Part shown: positions 16,687 to 24,504 of the stretch, one piece after another
Position numbering within the stretch: the first letter of the stretch is position 1
Layout: the number at the start of each line of letters is the position of its first letter
Origin: a virus
Virus record (IMG/VR): IMGVR_UViG_3300043313_001192
Location: 1-64,000 of that record
Length of the DNA: 64,000 nucleotides
Direction: 5' to 3' (one strand)
Position numbers and translations under genes: made by a program
Notes under the pieces: model-generated
Told to the model about the DNA's origin: nothing
Seen by the model: the letters and a program-made list of their open reading frames with translations, nothing else
Databases searched by the model: none

Positions 16687-17018
16687 CCGACTTCCCGACC
16701 CACACGATCACGGTCACGAAGGTCTCCTACGAGGAGCCGCGCGGCAACTACCTGACCGAGCTACCGGTGTGCGAGTACGAGATCGACCACGGAGTGTGCG
16801 AGGTGCGCGGCGAGGAGTGCATCGTCGAAGGGAACGTGCAGGAGCTGGGGCTGCACGCCGCGCTGTACGGGGTCTGGGACACCTGGGACCAGCTCAACCG
16901 GCTGGAGGCCGGACGCGAGTATCGGGTGCGCGGCTGGGTCTCGAAGTTCGACATCCCCGGTGAGCCGATCGAGTACGACGCCGGGATCGAGGAGGTGGAC
17001 GAGGATGACGACGCCTAA
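16683..17018 (+). CDS. Hypothetical protein, 111 aa
   Basis: Acidic, beta-rich, ends in an acidic tail (EEVDEDDDA). No motif recognised. GTG start overlapping the previous stop by 4 nt. Confidence 0.5.
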   Translation: MTDFPTHTITVTKVSYEEPRGNYLTELPVCEYEIDHGVCEVRGEECIVEGNVQELGLHAALYGVWDTWDQLNRLEAGREYRVRGWVSKFDIPGEPIEYDAGIEEVDEDDDA

Positions 17019-17442
17019 CCAGCAGTCCTACTGCTTCGGGCACTACCTCGACGAGGACGGTGTCGTGCAGCACTGCCTGGGTCCGTTCGAGCACTGGGGC
17101 GAGCACAGCAAGGACTGGCCGCAGAGCGAGCCGCCGAAGCCGGAGCCGACACCGGAGAAGACGCAGGTCGCGCCCGCGATCCGCCAGATGACCGAGGACG
17201 TGCTGGGTGGGGCGCCGGTGGAGATCGGCAAGCGCTACTGGCACCCCGAGGACGGGCTGATCGAGATCACCTCGGGCCAGTACTGGGGCACCCACGGGCT
17301 GTCCAACTTCTGGTACTGGACGGTGGTCGAGACCGGGGAGGAGAAGAACGGCTACGGCGGCGAGTGGGAGCGAGACTTCCCGTGCGCGCAGGGCTGCAGG
17401 CCCTCGCAGGGGGATGTGTGCGGCGGACCGCGGTGCACATGA
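17005..17442 (+). CDS. Hypothetical protein with Cys/His ends
   Basis: 145 aa. N-terminal CFGHYL...CLGPFEHWGEH and C-terminal CAQGCRPSQGDVCGGPRC cysteine-rich ends flank a Pro-rich linker and a WYWTVVET beta segment. Not recognised. Confidence 0.55.
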   Translation: MTTPNQQSYCFGHYLDEDGVVQHCLGPFEHWGEHSKDWPQSEPPKPEPTPEKTQVAPAIRQMTEDVLGGAPVEIGKRYWHPEDGLIEITSGQYWGTHGLSNFWYWTVVETGEEKNGYGGEWERDFPCAQGCRPSQGDVCGGPRCT

Positions 17443-17445
17443 GGT

Positions 17446-17465
17446 GTTTACCTGTATGGTAAACT
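17446..17465 (+). promoter_or_regulatory. Operator-promoter GTTTACC-N5-GGTAAAC
   Basis: Palindrome GTTTACCTGTATGGTAAAC (17446-17464) overlaps the -10 TAAACT (17460-17465). Leader with AACGACATAACGACGCAGG follows. Shares the TTTACC/GGTAAA half-site with the sites at 8848 and 16384. Confidence 0.6.
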
Positions 17466-17505
17466 TCTGCCAACGACATAACGACGCAGGACGAGAGGAC
17501 GAGAC

Positions 17506-18537
17506 ATGGGAGCCATCGACGCCTTCCACGTGAAGCAGGTGATCTGGGAGACGCTGCACACGCACGCCTTCCACCGGTTCGCCGACATCTACAGCGCCTC
17601 GCTGCGCGGCGAGGCCCTGGTCGAGGAGACCGTGCCGATGGCCGAGATCCCGGACTTCGTGCGCAGCGGCGACGCCTCGGTGGCCCGCGAGGTGCGGGTG
17701 GCCCGGATGAGCGAGACGTTCTACGTGGCGCCGCTGATGTCGCGGCTGGTTACCGCCGCGGCGGAGTCCTGGCCGCAGGACGAGCTGGTGCTGGCTGAGG
17801 ACTGGCCGACCACGCACGGGTTCATGTACATCCCTGGCGGGGTCTCCACGGTCGACGTGCGCGGGCAGGTCAACGTCACCGAGATCTTCACCTGGGAGGT
17901 CCGCGGAGCCCAGACCGAGGTGGTCTGGTGGACCAACAAGACGTACGACGCGCCGGTGCTGCGCGAGCGGATCGGCTGGGAGGCGATCCCGCAGTACACG
18001 CCCTGGCACCTGACCGTGCTCAAGCACGGGCGGGCGCTGCCCCAGGCGATGGTGATGGGCACCGTGATCCCGCCCGAGGTCGGCCGGGAGATGCGCTGGA
18101 TCACCGGGCCGAACGGGGAACGCTCGCTGTACTTCCCGCAAGGCTGGACACCCGAGGAGCTGCAGCCGCACATCGGGGTGGACCGGGTCTCGGCCTGGCT
18201 GGTCTCAGCGCTCCGGATCATGCAACAGCCGCTAGCTGCGGTGGAGCGCAAGGGGATGCCCGCCAACCTGCGGCGCGGGCTGATGCGGCACCCGGTCCGG
18301 CTCAAGCAGAAGGCGGTCACCGTGATCGACTTCCGGCGACGGGCAGGCGACTTCGAGCACGTCGGGGAGCGAGAGTATTCGCACCGGTTCCTGCGCCGAG
18401 GACACTGGCGGCGTCAGCCGTACAAGAACGTCGACGGGGAGTGGGACCAGCGCCGAATCTGGATTCATTCCACGATCGTCGGCGATCCCAGCAAGCCGCT
18501 GATCCTGCGCGAGCACGTGAACGCACTCACAAGGTGA
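17506..18537 (+). CDS. Conserved-looking hypothetical protein, 343 aa
   Basis: The C-terminus (RRGHWRRQPYKN...RRIWIHSTIVGDPSKPL) matches a pattern recurring in actinobacterial plasmid and phage proteins: a basic Trp-rich loop followed by a wI-P-x-x-G-d-x-x-P-L strand. The middle is alpha/beta. Function unknown. Own promoter at 17460 and GAGAGGACG ribosome site. Confidence 0.7.
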   Translation: MGAIDAFHVKQVIWETLHTHAFHRFADIYSASLRGEALVEETVPMAEIPDFVRSGDASVAREVRVARMSETFYVAPLMSRLVTAAAESWPQDELVLAEDWPTTHGFMYIPGGVSTVDVRGQVNVTEIFTWEVRGAQTEVVWWTNKTYDAPVLRERIGWEAIPQYTPWHLTVLKHGRALPQAMVMGTVIPPEVGREMRWITGPNGERSLYFPQGWTPEELQPHIGVDRVSAWLVSALRIMQQPLAAVERKGMPANLRRGLMRHPVRLKQKAVTVIDFRRRAGDFEHVGEREYSHRFLRRGHWRRQPYKNVDGEWDQRRIWIHSTIVGDPSKPLILREHVNALTR

Positions 18538-18583
18538 TCAGCGGTTAGGGTTGGCGAAGTTGAAGTGAGACAAGGACGAAGCG

Positions 18584-19141
18584 ATGACCGTTGACCCACC
18601 GGAGGGGTACGAGCCGGACCCGGACGAGCCCGGCTACTCCCCCGAGCCGGTGGGGAGCCGGGCGATCCCGGACCCGCCGCCGGGGCTGGACGTGCCGTTG
18701 GGCGAGGTCCGGGACTGGCTCCGGGCGCGGGTCGAGAAAGGCGTGCACTGCCCCGCCTGTGAGCAGTTCGCGAAGGTCTACCGGCGGCAGATCTACGCGG
18801 GCATGGTCCGGGCGCTGGTGCTGATGTGGCGCGAAGGTGACTTCGGCCGACGGCTCTACGTGCACGTGCCCTCGATCGACCCGGCTCGCGGCGGCGACGT
18901 GGCCAAGCTGGAGTTCTGGGGGCTGATCGAGGAGGAGCGCGCCTCGCGGGTGGACGGGGGCCGAGCCGGGTTCTGGCGAGTGACCAGGCGCGGTGAGGAC
19001 TTCCTGCAGCGCAAGACGATGGTGCCCAAGTACGCCCGGATCTACGACGGGCGACTGCTCTCGTTGACCGGGCCGCTGGTGGGTGTTGACGACGCACTAC
19101 GAGGTGCGTTCCGGTTGGACGAGTTGATGGAGGGGATCTGA
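18584..19141 (+). CDS. Phage protein with CPxC knuckle and winged-helix-like region
   Basis: 185 aa. GVHCPACEQFAKVYRRQI, then LEFWGLIEE, GFWRVTRRGEDFLQ, VPKYARIYDG and a C-terminal LDELM follow a widespread phage family; the middle looks like a winged helix. Role unknown. Disordered Pro-rich first 35 residues. Confidence 0.7.
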   Translation: MTVDPPEGYEPDPDEPGYSPEPVGSRAIPDPPPGLDVPLGEVRDWLRARVEKGVHCPACEQFAKVYRRQIYAGMVRALVLMWREGDFGRRLYVHVPSIDPARGGDVAKLEFWGLIEEERASRVDGGRAGFWRVTRRGEDFLQRKTMVPKYARIYDGRLLSLTGPLVGVDDALRGAFRLDELMEGI

Positions 19142-19146
19142 GCGAG

Positions 19147-19338
19147 ATGACCGAGGACGAACGCAAGCAGCTGCGGACCGACGCGCAGCGGGCACGTGAC
19201 GAGGGGATGCGACGCCTCGTCGAGGCCGACCAGTACGACGTGGTGATGCCACGAGGAGTCCCGAAGAAGGTGCCGCGCAACGTGTGCCGGTGCCCCGTCC
19301 TGGACGTGGGTGATTTCTGCCCGGTGCACGGAGGCTGA
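19147..19338 (+). CDS. Small protein with CxC...CPVHGG tail
   Basis: 63 aa. A charged helical N-half, then CRCPVLDVGDFCPVHGG, a possible zinc knuckle. Not recognised. Confidence 0.5.
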   Translation: MTEDERKQLRTDAQRARDEGMRRLVEADQYDVVMPRGVPKKVPRNVCRCPVLDVGDFCPVHGG

Positions 19339-19383
19339 TCGACCATCGAAATCTGAGCGGGGGGAGGAGCGAGGGAGTGACGT

Positions 19384-19599
19384 ATGACGAAGCACCGACA
19401 GGGCAAGGGATCGGGAACACCGGAGGAAGAGCGGACCTACACCCGACGGCAGTGGCTGACCCGACGGGCGATCATGAACGGCGCGCCGGTGATCCTGGCC
19501 CAGGAGGCGGTGTCCTCGGTGGCGATCGAGCACGACTGGGACATGGACACCGAACGCAAGACGATGGCCGAGTGGGACATGATGGAGCACCACCAATGA
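19384..19599 (+). CDS. Small basic hypothetical protein
   Basis: 71 aa; Arg/Thr-rich N-half and acidic C-terminus. Not recognised. ATGA overlap with the next gene. Confidence 0.5.
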   Translation: MTKHRQGKGSGTPEEERTYTRRQWLTRRAIMNGAPVILAQEAVSSVAIEHDWDMDTERKTMAEWDMMEHHQ

Positions 19600-19829
19600 C
19601 CACAGCGACACACGACACACAGAACTCGGGACCTGCACGTGCCTACTCAGCGAGAACAGCCAGATCCGGGGGCACCGCGCCCACGCCCGATCCTGCCGCC
19701 GGACACGACGTCGCGGCGAGCCACGGGGAAGAGCCAGCACACCCAGCACACCCAGCACACCCAGCACCCCCGGCACCGTCGGGTGACCTGGAAGAAGCGG
19801 CTGTGGAACCGGATGTGGGGCCGCAGTGA
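19596..19829 (+). CDS. Low-complexity Ala/Pro/His protein
   Basis: 77 aa. Chosen frame gives 4-nt overlaps at both ends (ATGA at 19596, GTGA at 19826), which favours it over another frame starting at 19639. It contains three HPA repeats from tandem CCAGCACAC units and is probably disordered. Confidence 0.5.
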   Translation: MTTATHDTQNSGPARAYSARTARSGGTAPTPDPAAGHDVAASHGEEPAHPAHPAHPAPPAPSGDLEEAAVEPDVGPQ

Positions 19830-20488
19830 CCGCGATCGGTGAGATGCAGGTCTACACCGGGGCCGGGTGGGTCCGGCTGGCACCAGGTTCGTCGGTGGCG
19901 GTGGACCCGGAGACCGTGGGGTGGCCACCCGCGATGCCGAAGCCGATGAAGTGGGAGCCCGCCGATCACGGAGGACCGGAGCCGGAGGACGACCCGGTGA
20001 TCTCCGAGCTGTGCGAGGTGCTGCTGTGCCCCAACTGCGACATGGAGCTGTCGGCTGCTGCGTGCACCCCGCAGCACGCCTACCTGGCCGACAACCCGGT
20101 CGAGCACCGGCTGCTGAAGCCGCTGCTGGAGCCGTACCTGAAGCAGCTGCGCTTCGATGAGGGGCGGCTGTGCTCGTCGTGCACGTTCGCGGCCGGGCAC
20201 GACGTCGTGCTGGCGAGTGAGCCGTGCAACCACGTTGACGCTCGCGGGGACCAGGTGCTGATCAGCACCGTGCAGTGGCAGGAGCTGGCCGGGGAGTTCG
20301 CCAGAGCCCGCGGCGCGCTGGCCGGGATCGAGGACCGGCTGCGGGACTCAGAGGAGGATCTCGGGGCGCTGCTGACCTGGCACTACTACCACCGCGACGA
20401 CGCGCCGCACCTGAGCGTGAGCAAGTACTGGCGCGAGGTGGCCGCGAACGCCATCAAGAGACTGATCGACGGAACGGAGAAGACATGA
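19826..20488 (+). CDS. Hypothetical protein with Cys-rich middle
   Basis: 220 aa. CPNC, a further Cys near AACTPQH, CSSC and CNH suggest one or two zinc sites in residues 70-140. A helical C-terminal third ends in KYWREVAANAIKRLIDG. Not recognised. Confidence 0.55.
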   Translation: MTAIGEMQVYTGAGWVRLAPGSSVAVDPETVGWPPAMPKPMKWEPADHGGPEPEDDPVISELCEVLLCPNCDMELSAAACTPQHAYLADNPVEHRLLKPLLEPYLKQLRFDEGRLCSSCTFAAGHDVVLASEPCNHVDARGDQVLISTVQWQELAGEFARARGALAGIEDRLRDSEEDLGALLTWHYYHRDDAPHLSVSKYWREVAANAIKRLIDGTEKT

Positions 20489-20901
20489 GTGACGAGGACG
20501 AGCACGAGCTGGAGACGGCAGCGGTGCCCTACGACGAGCACCTGCGCGAGCGCGCCCAGGCGCTGCTGGACTCGGTGGCGCCCGGTGGGGTGCCGCAGGA
20601 GGTCGCCGAGGGGTTCCTGCGCGAGCTGGGGGCGATCGTGGCCGAGCGCCGCGACATGGAGATGTGGAACCAGCGCGGGATGAGCGGTGCGCAGTGGGTC
20701 GCGTCCTACCCCTCGCAGGAGAAGGCCGCGGAGGCGGTGCAGTACCTGATGACCCACGAGCACGGGCACCACTTCGCGGTGCTCGGGGAGGGACAGGACC
20801 TGGTGGTGTCCAAGATGGGCACCGAGTGCCTGCAGAAGTTCCACCAGGCCGAGAAGGAGCGCGGGGAGCGGCTGGCCGGTGGAGATGGGGGGACCTCGTG
20901 A
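20485..20901 (+). CDS. Helical hypothetical protein
   Basis: 138 aa. Acidic helices in the first half, then a short alpha/beta part (MTHEHGHHFAVLGEGQDLVVSK). No catalytic pattern certain. Overlaps both neighbours by 4 nt. Confidence 0.55.
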   Translation: MSDEDEHELETAAVPYDEHLRERAQALLDSVAPGGVPQEVAEGFLRELGAIVAERRDMEMWNQRGMSGAQWVASYPSQEKAAEAVQYLMTHEHGHHFAVLGEGQDLVVSKMGTECLQKFHQAEKERGERLAGGDGGTS

Positions 20902-20972
20902 TCGGGTTCTTCATCACCGTCGGGGTGGTGGTGCTCCTGCTCTGGTGGACGAACACCGGAACGAGCCCGTGA
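20898..20972 (+). CDS. Tiny single-pass membrane protein
   Basis: 24 aa from GTG (overlap GTGA with previous stop): MIGFFITVGVVVLLLWW then a short polar tail. One transmembrane helix. Its coupling supports translation; role unknown. Confidence 0.45.
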   Translation: MIGFFITVGVVVLLLWWTNTGTSP

Positions 20973-20976
20973 TCAC

Positions 20977-21108
20977 GTGATCTGGTGGCACGAACGGGTG
21001 CTGCGGCACACGCTGCGGCGCAACACGATGATCTCGGTGCCGATGTGGGACCGGACGTCTCGGGGCGTGCTGGTGACGTGCTCGTGCGGGAAGACGTGGG
21101 CTCGGTGA
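20977..21108 (+). CDS. Small basic protein ending in CSCGKTW
   Basis: 43 aa from GTG 20977. His/Arg-rich, ends in VTCSCGKTWAR, a pattern of short zinc-binding phage proteins. Short, so only moderately supported. Confidence 0.4.
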   Translation: MIWWHERVLRHTLRRNTMISVPMWDRTSRGVLVTCSCGKTWAR

Positions 21109-21114
21109 GTGGCG

Positions 21115-21495
21115 ATGAACGGAAGATGCGAGGTAGTCAGGGTGAGTGAGCCAGGTGAGCGGGAGAACTTCCGCACCTTCGACGACGTGCTGACCTGCTC
21201 GACCCCGGACACGGTGGACGAGTCGGATCCGGCGTCGCTGGAGGCGTGGAAACGCCAGGCGGTCGGGATCTGCAAGCAGTACGTGTGGAAGCAGTACCGA
21301 GTACCGCCCTACGAGCTGCTGTTCGGGCGCGCGGACGTGCTGGTCACCGGAGACCCCGTCGAGGCGGCGGCGTTCCAGCCCGGCGATGCCTGCGAGACGT
21401 GCCGAGAGGGCACCGAGGTCGCCGTTGCGTACCTGAAGGAGCACCCGGAGGCGTCGGTGACCCAGGTGAACCTCGCGGTGACCGAAGTCTGGTAG
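21115..21495 (+). CDS. Hypothetical protein, about 126 aa
   Basis: Mixed alpha/beta with a CETCREGTE motif near the C-terminus. Start uncertain: ATG 21115 chosen; GTG 21109 and GTG 21142 are possible. Not recognised. Confidence 0.5.
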   Translation: MNGRCEVVRVSEPGERENFRTFDDVLTCSTPDTVDESDPASLEAWKRQAVGICKQYVWKQYRVPPYELLFGRADVLVTGDPVEAAAFQPGDACETCREGTEVAVAYLKEHPEASVTQVNLAVTEVW

Positions 21496-21511
21496 CGATC
21501 TGGTAGGTGCT

Positions 21512-21523
21512 GTTTACCTAAAC
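21512..21523. promoter_or_regulatory. Operator-like GTTTACCTAAAC
   Basis: Near-palindromic site with the TTTACC half-site seen at 16384 and 17446, in the gap between 21495 and 21578. Confidence 0.35.
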
Positions 21524-21577
21524 GGGTGCACAGTGGGTGGTAGTGGGTGTGGGGCTCGGGGGAAAGGGGGGAGGGTG

Positions 21578-21724
21578 ATGATTCGCCTGTGCAAGCAACT
21601 GTTCGTGTGCAGTCGCCGAGGGCATGTGGAGTGGCCCGAAGGTGCGGCGAACCCGCTGTGCTGGCGCTGCGGGAAGTGGCTGGAAGGGACCGAGCCGCCG
21701 CCGTTGACGTCCAGGCGCCTGTGA
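21578..21724 (+). CDS. Small zinc protein, paralogue of the next gene
   Basis: 48 aa. CSRRGHVEW...LCWRCGKW gives a C-x4-H...C-x2-C pattern. GGGGGAGGG precedes the ATG. The next gene has the same architecture (CRREGH...FCYRCHRR). Confidence 0.55.
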   Translation: MIRLCKQLFVCSRRGHVEWPEGAANPLCWRCGKWLEGTEPPPLTSRRL

Positions 21725-21763
21725 GCTGAGTCAGCGAGCTGAGTCGGGCGCAGACTGGTGGTT

Positions 21764-21937
21764 ATGCAACCACGAGGACGCGCGCGCAAGCGGTTGATCT
21801 ACGTCGGTGTGGGGGACCTGGTGCGGCGGTGGCACGCCCGGTTCGGGGTCTGCCGCCGCGAGGGGCATTCGCCGTTCTGGTACGAGGAGTGGGGGATCTT
21901 CTGCTACCGATGTCACCGACGGGTGGCGCCGAGTTGA
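21764..21937 (+). CDS. Small zinc protein, paralogue of the previous gene
   Basis: 57 aa. Basic N-terminus, then CRREGHSPFWYEEWGIFCYRCHRR. Same C/H/C-C spacing logic as the 48-aa protein before it, so probably a tandem duplication that diverged. Confidence 0.5.
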   Translation: MQPRGRARKRLIYVGVGDLVRRWHARFGVCRREGHSPFWYEEWGIFCYRCHRRVAPS

Positions 21938-21950
21938 AGGATGGGCGGGC

Positions 21951-22367
21951 TTGGAGACAGGTGACTTAGCCTACCTGGCCGGGGTGCTGGACACCCGTGC
22001 GGTGGTGCGGGTGCGGGTGTTGCCGGGGAACGGGACGGTGCTGCCGTATGTGGCGATGTCGTGCGGGGACGCGGAGCTGCTGAGGTGGCTGGGAGAGATC
22101 TCGGGGGTGAAGTCGATCGTGACGTCGAGGGACTACGACAAGCACCGCTGCCTGGAGCACTGTGAGCGGGCGCACGAGCACATCCGGTCGGTCTCGGGGC
22201 GGTGGTCGCTGACCGGGGTGCGGGCGACCGTGGTGCTGGTGGCGACCCGGCCGTGGGTGCGGTTCGGGGAGGAGAAGTGGGACCGGGGGATTGCGGCCGG
22301 GCTCGCAGCGCCGCGCAAGGAGGGGGTGCTGCGAAAGATGACGGCGCTCGGCTGGCCGGTGCCGTAG
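21951..22367 (+). CDS. LAGLIDADG-like protein, probably degenerate
   Basis: 138 aa. It begins LAYLAGVLDTRAVVRVR, resembling the first LAGLIDADG helix of phage homing endonuclease-like proteins. The family layout continues with GDAELLRWLGEISGV, RCLEHCERAHEHIRS and WSLTGVRATVVL. The helix lacks the usual acidic-glycine end (D-A-E/D-G), so cutting activity is doubtful. TTG at 21951 with GAAGGA 9 nt upstream is the likely start. Confidence 0.6.
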   Translation: METGDLAYLAGVLDTRAVVRVRVLPGNGTVLPYVAMSCGDAELLRWLGEISGVKSIVTSRDYDKHRCLEHCERAHEHIRSVSGRWSLTGVRATVVLVATRPWVRFGEEKWDRGIAAGLAAPRKEGVLRKMTALGWPVP

Positions 22368-22412
22368 CCTGATGGCGCAATGACAGCGACGGATGAGACG
22401 GAAGACCGAACG

Positions 22413-23120
22413 ATGAGCACGATGAGCACCGAGAGCTTCAACTTCGATGACTGGCGCGTAGGGAACACCTACTGGACTTCGGACTGGCACTGGGGCCATG
22501 ACCGGATCCGGGAGCTGTGCGGTCGGCCGTTTGGGTCGGTGGGCGAGATGAACCGGGTGCTCCTGGAGCGGGTGAACGACGTGGTGACCCGTCGGGACAC
22601 GCTGGTGATCCTCGGCGACGTGATCATGGGGCGGTTCGAGGACACCATCCAGCTGATGCAGCAGATCCAGGCGCGCCGGATCTGGATCATCCCCGGCAAC
22701 CACGACCGGTTCTCACTCGCCTACCGCAACCGCGGCGGGCCGGAGGCCCAGCGGACCGCCCGCGAGCTGTGGCGGCTTGAGTACGAGCAGGCTCGGGTGG
22801 GGGCGGGTCGCGGAGGAGGGCGGCTGATCCGGGCCGAGCCGGACGTGGTGCCCTCGGTGTGGCACACCGAGATCGGAATGCAGCCGGTGGCGGTCTCGCA
22901 CTACCCCTACCAGGGTGACTCCGGCAAGACCGACCGGCACCGCTGGCTGCGGCCGGTGGACGAGGGTCTTCCGCTGATCCACGGGCACGTGCACACCGCG
23001 TGGAGGACTTCGGGGCCTCAGTTCAACGTCGGGGTCGACGTGAACGACTTCGCCCCGGTCGGTGAGGCGGTGCTGTCCGCGTGGCTGGACCGGCTGCGGA
23101 TGGACACGTACGCGGGCTAG
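22413..23120 (+). CDS. Calcineurin-type metallophosphoesterase
   Basis: 235 aa. All metal-site motifs are present in order: SDWHWGHDRI, LVILGDVIMG, IPGNHDR, VSHYPY, IHGHVHT, then FNVGVDVN. Such phage enzymes hydrolyse phosphodiester or phosphomonoester bonds; the substrate is unknown. ATG 22413 chosen with GGAAG upstream; ATG 22380 is possible. Confidence 0.9.
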   Translation: MSTMSTESFNFDDWRVGNTYWTSDWHWGHDRIRELCGRPFGSVGEMNRVLLERVNDVVTRRDTLVILGDVIMGRFEDTIQLMQQIQARRIWIIPGNHDRFSLAYRNRGGPEAQRTARELWRLEYEQARVGAGRGGGRLIRAEPDVVPSVWHTEIGMQPVAVSHYPYQGDSGKTDRHRWLRPVDEGLPLIHGHVHTAWRTSGPQFNVGVDVNDFAPVGEAVLSAWLDRLRMDTYAG

Positions 23121-23125
23121 CGCTG

Positions 23126-23160
23126 ACGTTGGGGAATCCTTAGAGTGGCAATCTGATTGC
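23126..23160 (+). promoter_or_regulatory. Promoter with TTGGGGAATC element and start-site palindrome
   Basis: GTTGGGGAATC, then TAGAGT and GCAATCTGATTGC, an inverted repeat at the expected start. The TTGGGGAATC element recurs at 4365, 23914, and reversed at 38826 and 55864. Confidence 0.45.
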
Positions 23161-23177
23161 TACTCAAAGGGGACCTG

Positions 23178-23678
23178 ATGGACAGAACGACGATAACGAC
23201 GAGGATCGCGGTGGGACTGGTGGCGCTGACGATGGCGCTGGTGGGGCCGGTGCTGATCGCGGCGCCAGCTGGGGCAGCCGGAGGGTCGTGTGCGGGCTAC
23301 GTCAAGGCTGCGCACGACATCCGCTGGAGTTCCTTCGCGGGGCACCGGGTGGTGGCGGACTTCATCTCGTGCGGCTACCGGCCCTCGGGGTTGATCGGGC
23401 CGGTGCGCTACGGGATGCGCGGGATGAACCGGCCGACGCTGGCGCTGCAGAACCGGATCCCGTTCGCGGGCGGGGAGACGCTGCGGGTGATCACGCCGGT
23501 GTACCACTACAGCACGACGTCGCGTTACTTCAAGTACCGCTGGGTGCTCTCGCAGGGGCACGTCGCGACACCGCGGCTGACCCAGAACTGGCACATGGAG
23601 CTGCAGGTGCGTCGGCAGGGGTCGCCGGTGGCCAGGATGTGCTTCGTGGGGCGCTCGTGCAGCGCCTGGCAGAACTGA
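23178..23678 (+). CDS. Secreted protein
   Basis: 166 aa. Signal peptide: RTTITTR, hydrophobic core VGLVALTMALVGPVLIA, cleavage after AGA near residue 34. The mature part is beta-rich with four cysteines that may form two disulphides. Acts outside the membrane; no catalytic motif recognised. AAAGGGGACC precedes the ATG. Confidence 0.65.
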   Translation: MDRTTITTRIAVGLVALTMALVGPVLIAAPAGAAGGSCAGYVKAAHDIRWSSFAGHRVVADFISCGYRPSGLIGPVRYGMRGMNRPTLALQNRIPFAGGETLRVITPVYHYSTTSRYFKYRWVLSQGHVATPRLTQNWHMELQVRRQGSPVARMCFVGRSCSAWQN

Positions 23679-23688
23679 GAAGGGTGGG

Positions 23689-23913
23689 ATGGAGAGCGTG
23701 GAGATGGAGAGCGGGAGACAGATGAGGGTCAACGTGGCCGCGGTGGCCGGGATCGTGGTGGGGCTGCTGTGCGCGGTGTGGCTGCTCGCGCACCCGGAGT
23801 CCCCGGTGCTGGTGTTCGTGGCGATGATCGGGTTCGCACTGTTCCTGGTGCTGGGCCTGGTGATGACCGCGGTCTGGGCGGTGCGGACGGTGCGGCGGCT
23901 GCGGGCGCGCTAG
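23689..23913 (+). CDS. Two-pass membrane protein
   Basis: 74 aa. Two hydrophobic segments (VAAVAGIVVGLLCAVWLLA; VLVFVAMIGFALFLVLGLVMTAVWAV) with a basic C-terminus. Follows the secreted protein in the same unit. Short lytic-accessory or superinfection proteins can look like this; no evidence here. Confidence 0.55.
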   Translation: MESVEMESGRQMRVNVAAVAGIVVGLLCAVWLLAHPESPVLVFVAMIGFALFLVLGLVMTAVWAVRTVRRLRAR

Positions 23914-23925
23914 TTGGGGAATCTG

Positions 23926-24067
23926 TATAGTGACAATCACCAGCGCCACTCCGCTCCGGCGGGCGACGCTGAGACCGCCCTGACGGGTCTACTCATGCGG
24001 GGGAGACCTGGCGGGTGCGGGATGTGGGGGAGGGACCGGCCGGACCAAGGTGCTCTTGGTCCGGCCG
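23926..24067 (+). ncRNA. Candidate small RNA: promoter to strong terminator
   Basis: TTGGGGAATC and TATAGT (23926-23931) give a promoter, and a 13-bp terminator hairpin ends at 24067. The roughly 130 nt in between hold no convincing ORF but do hold GC-rich stems. Could be a phage sRNA or a leader with premature termination. Confidence 0.4.
24037..24067. terminator. 13-bp hairpin terminator, bidirectional
   Basis: CGGCCGGACCAAG and CTTGGTCCGGCCG pair perfectly with a 5-nt loop. It lies between the plus-strand unit ending at 23913 and the minus gene 24103-24504, so it can stop both. Confidence 0.75.
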
Positions 24068-24102
24068 TGTCTGTCTCCGGGGGGCGGGGGCGGGAGCGGG
24101 AG

Positions 24103-24504
24103 CTAGGTGATCTCGTTGCGGAGGGCGCGGGCTCGGTCGGGGGGAACGATGTCGTCCGGGCCGTCGGTCAGGAACCGGGGGAGGCCACAGGTGAACACCA
24201 GGAGCCAGCCGAGGGAGAAGGCGGGGATGACCCAGAGGATGGCGGGGAAGGGCAGGTGCTGGGCGAGGTAGATCGTGGTCAGGACGACCAGGGTCAGGCC
24301 CAGGTAGGAGAGGGTGGCGCGGACCAGGCGCTGGCGCCGCCGGTTGGCCAGGTAGCGGGCCTTGCGGGCGACCAGCTGGGGGGCGGTGACGAGCCGGGTG
24401 TGGTCGCAGAAGCCCCATCGGGCGGCGTCTGCGATGCAGGCGTTCGTGTGCTGGGGGAGCGGGCCGAAGCTGCGGTGCCGGGGGTCGGTCGGGAGATCGG
24501 GCAT
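24103..24504 (-). CDS. Membrane protein with two hydrophobic helices
   Basis: 133 aa. Polar N-terminus with Cys/His (NACIADAARWGFCDHTRL), a basic stretch, then ATLSYLGLTLVVLTTIYLA and AILWVIPAFSLGWLLVFTCG. Opposite strand to its surroundings. Function unknown. Confidence 0.6.
   Translation of the reverse strand: MPDLPTDPRHRSFGPLPQHTNACIADAARWGFCDHTRLVTAPQLVARKARYLANRRRQRLVRATLSYLGLTLVVLTTIYLAQHLPFPAILWVIPAFSLGWLLVFTCGLPRFLTDGPDDIVPPDRARALRNEIT

Noticed and set aside
19639-19842. Alternative frame over 19596-19829
   Set aside because: The accepted frame has 4-nt overlaps with both neighbours; this one has none.
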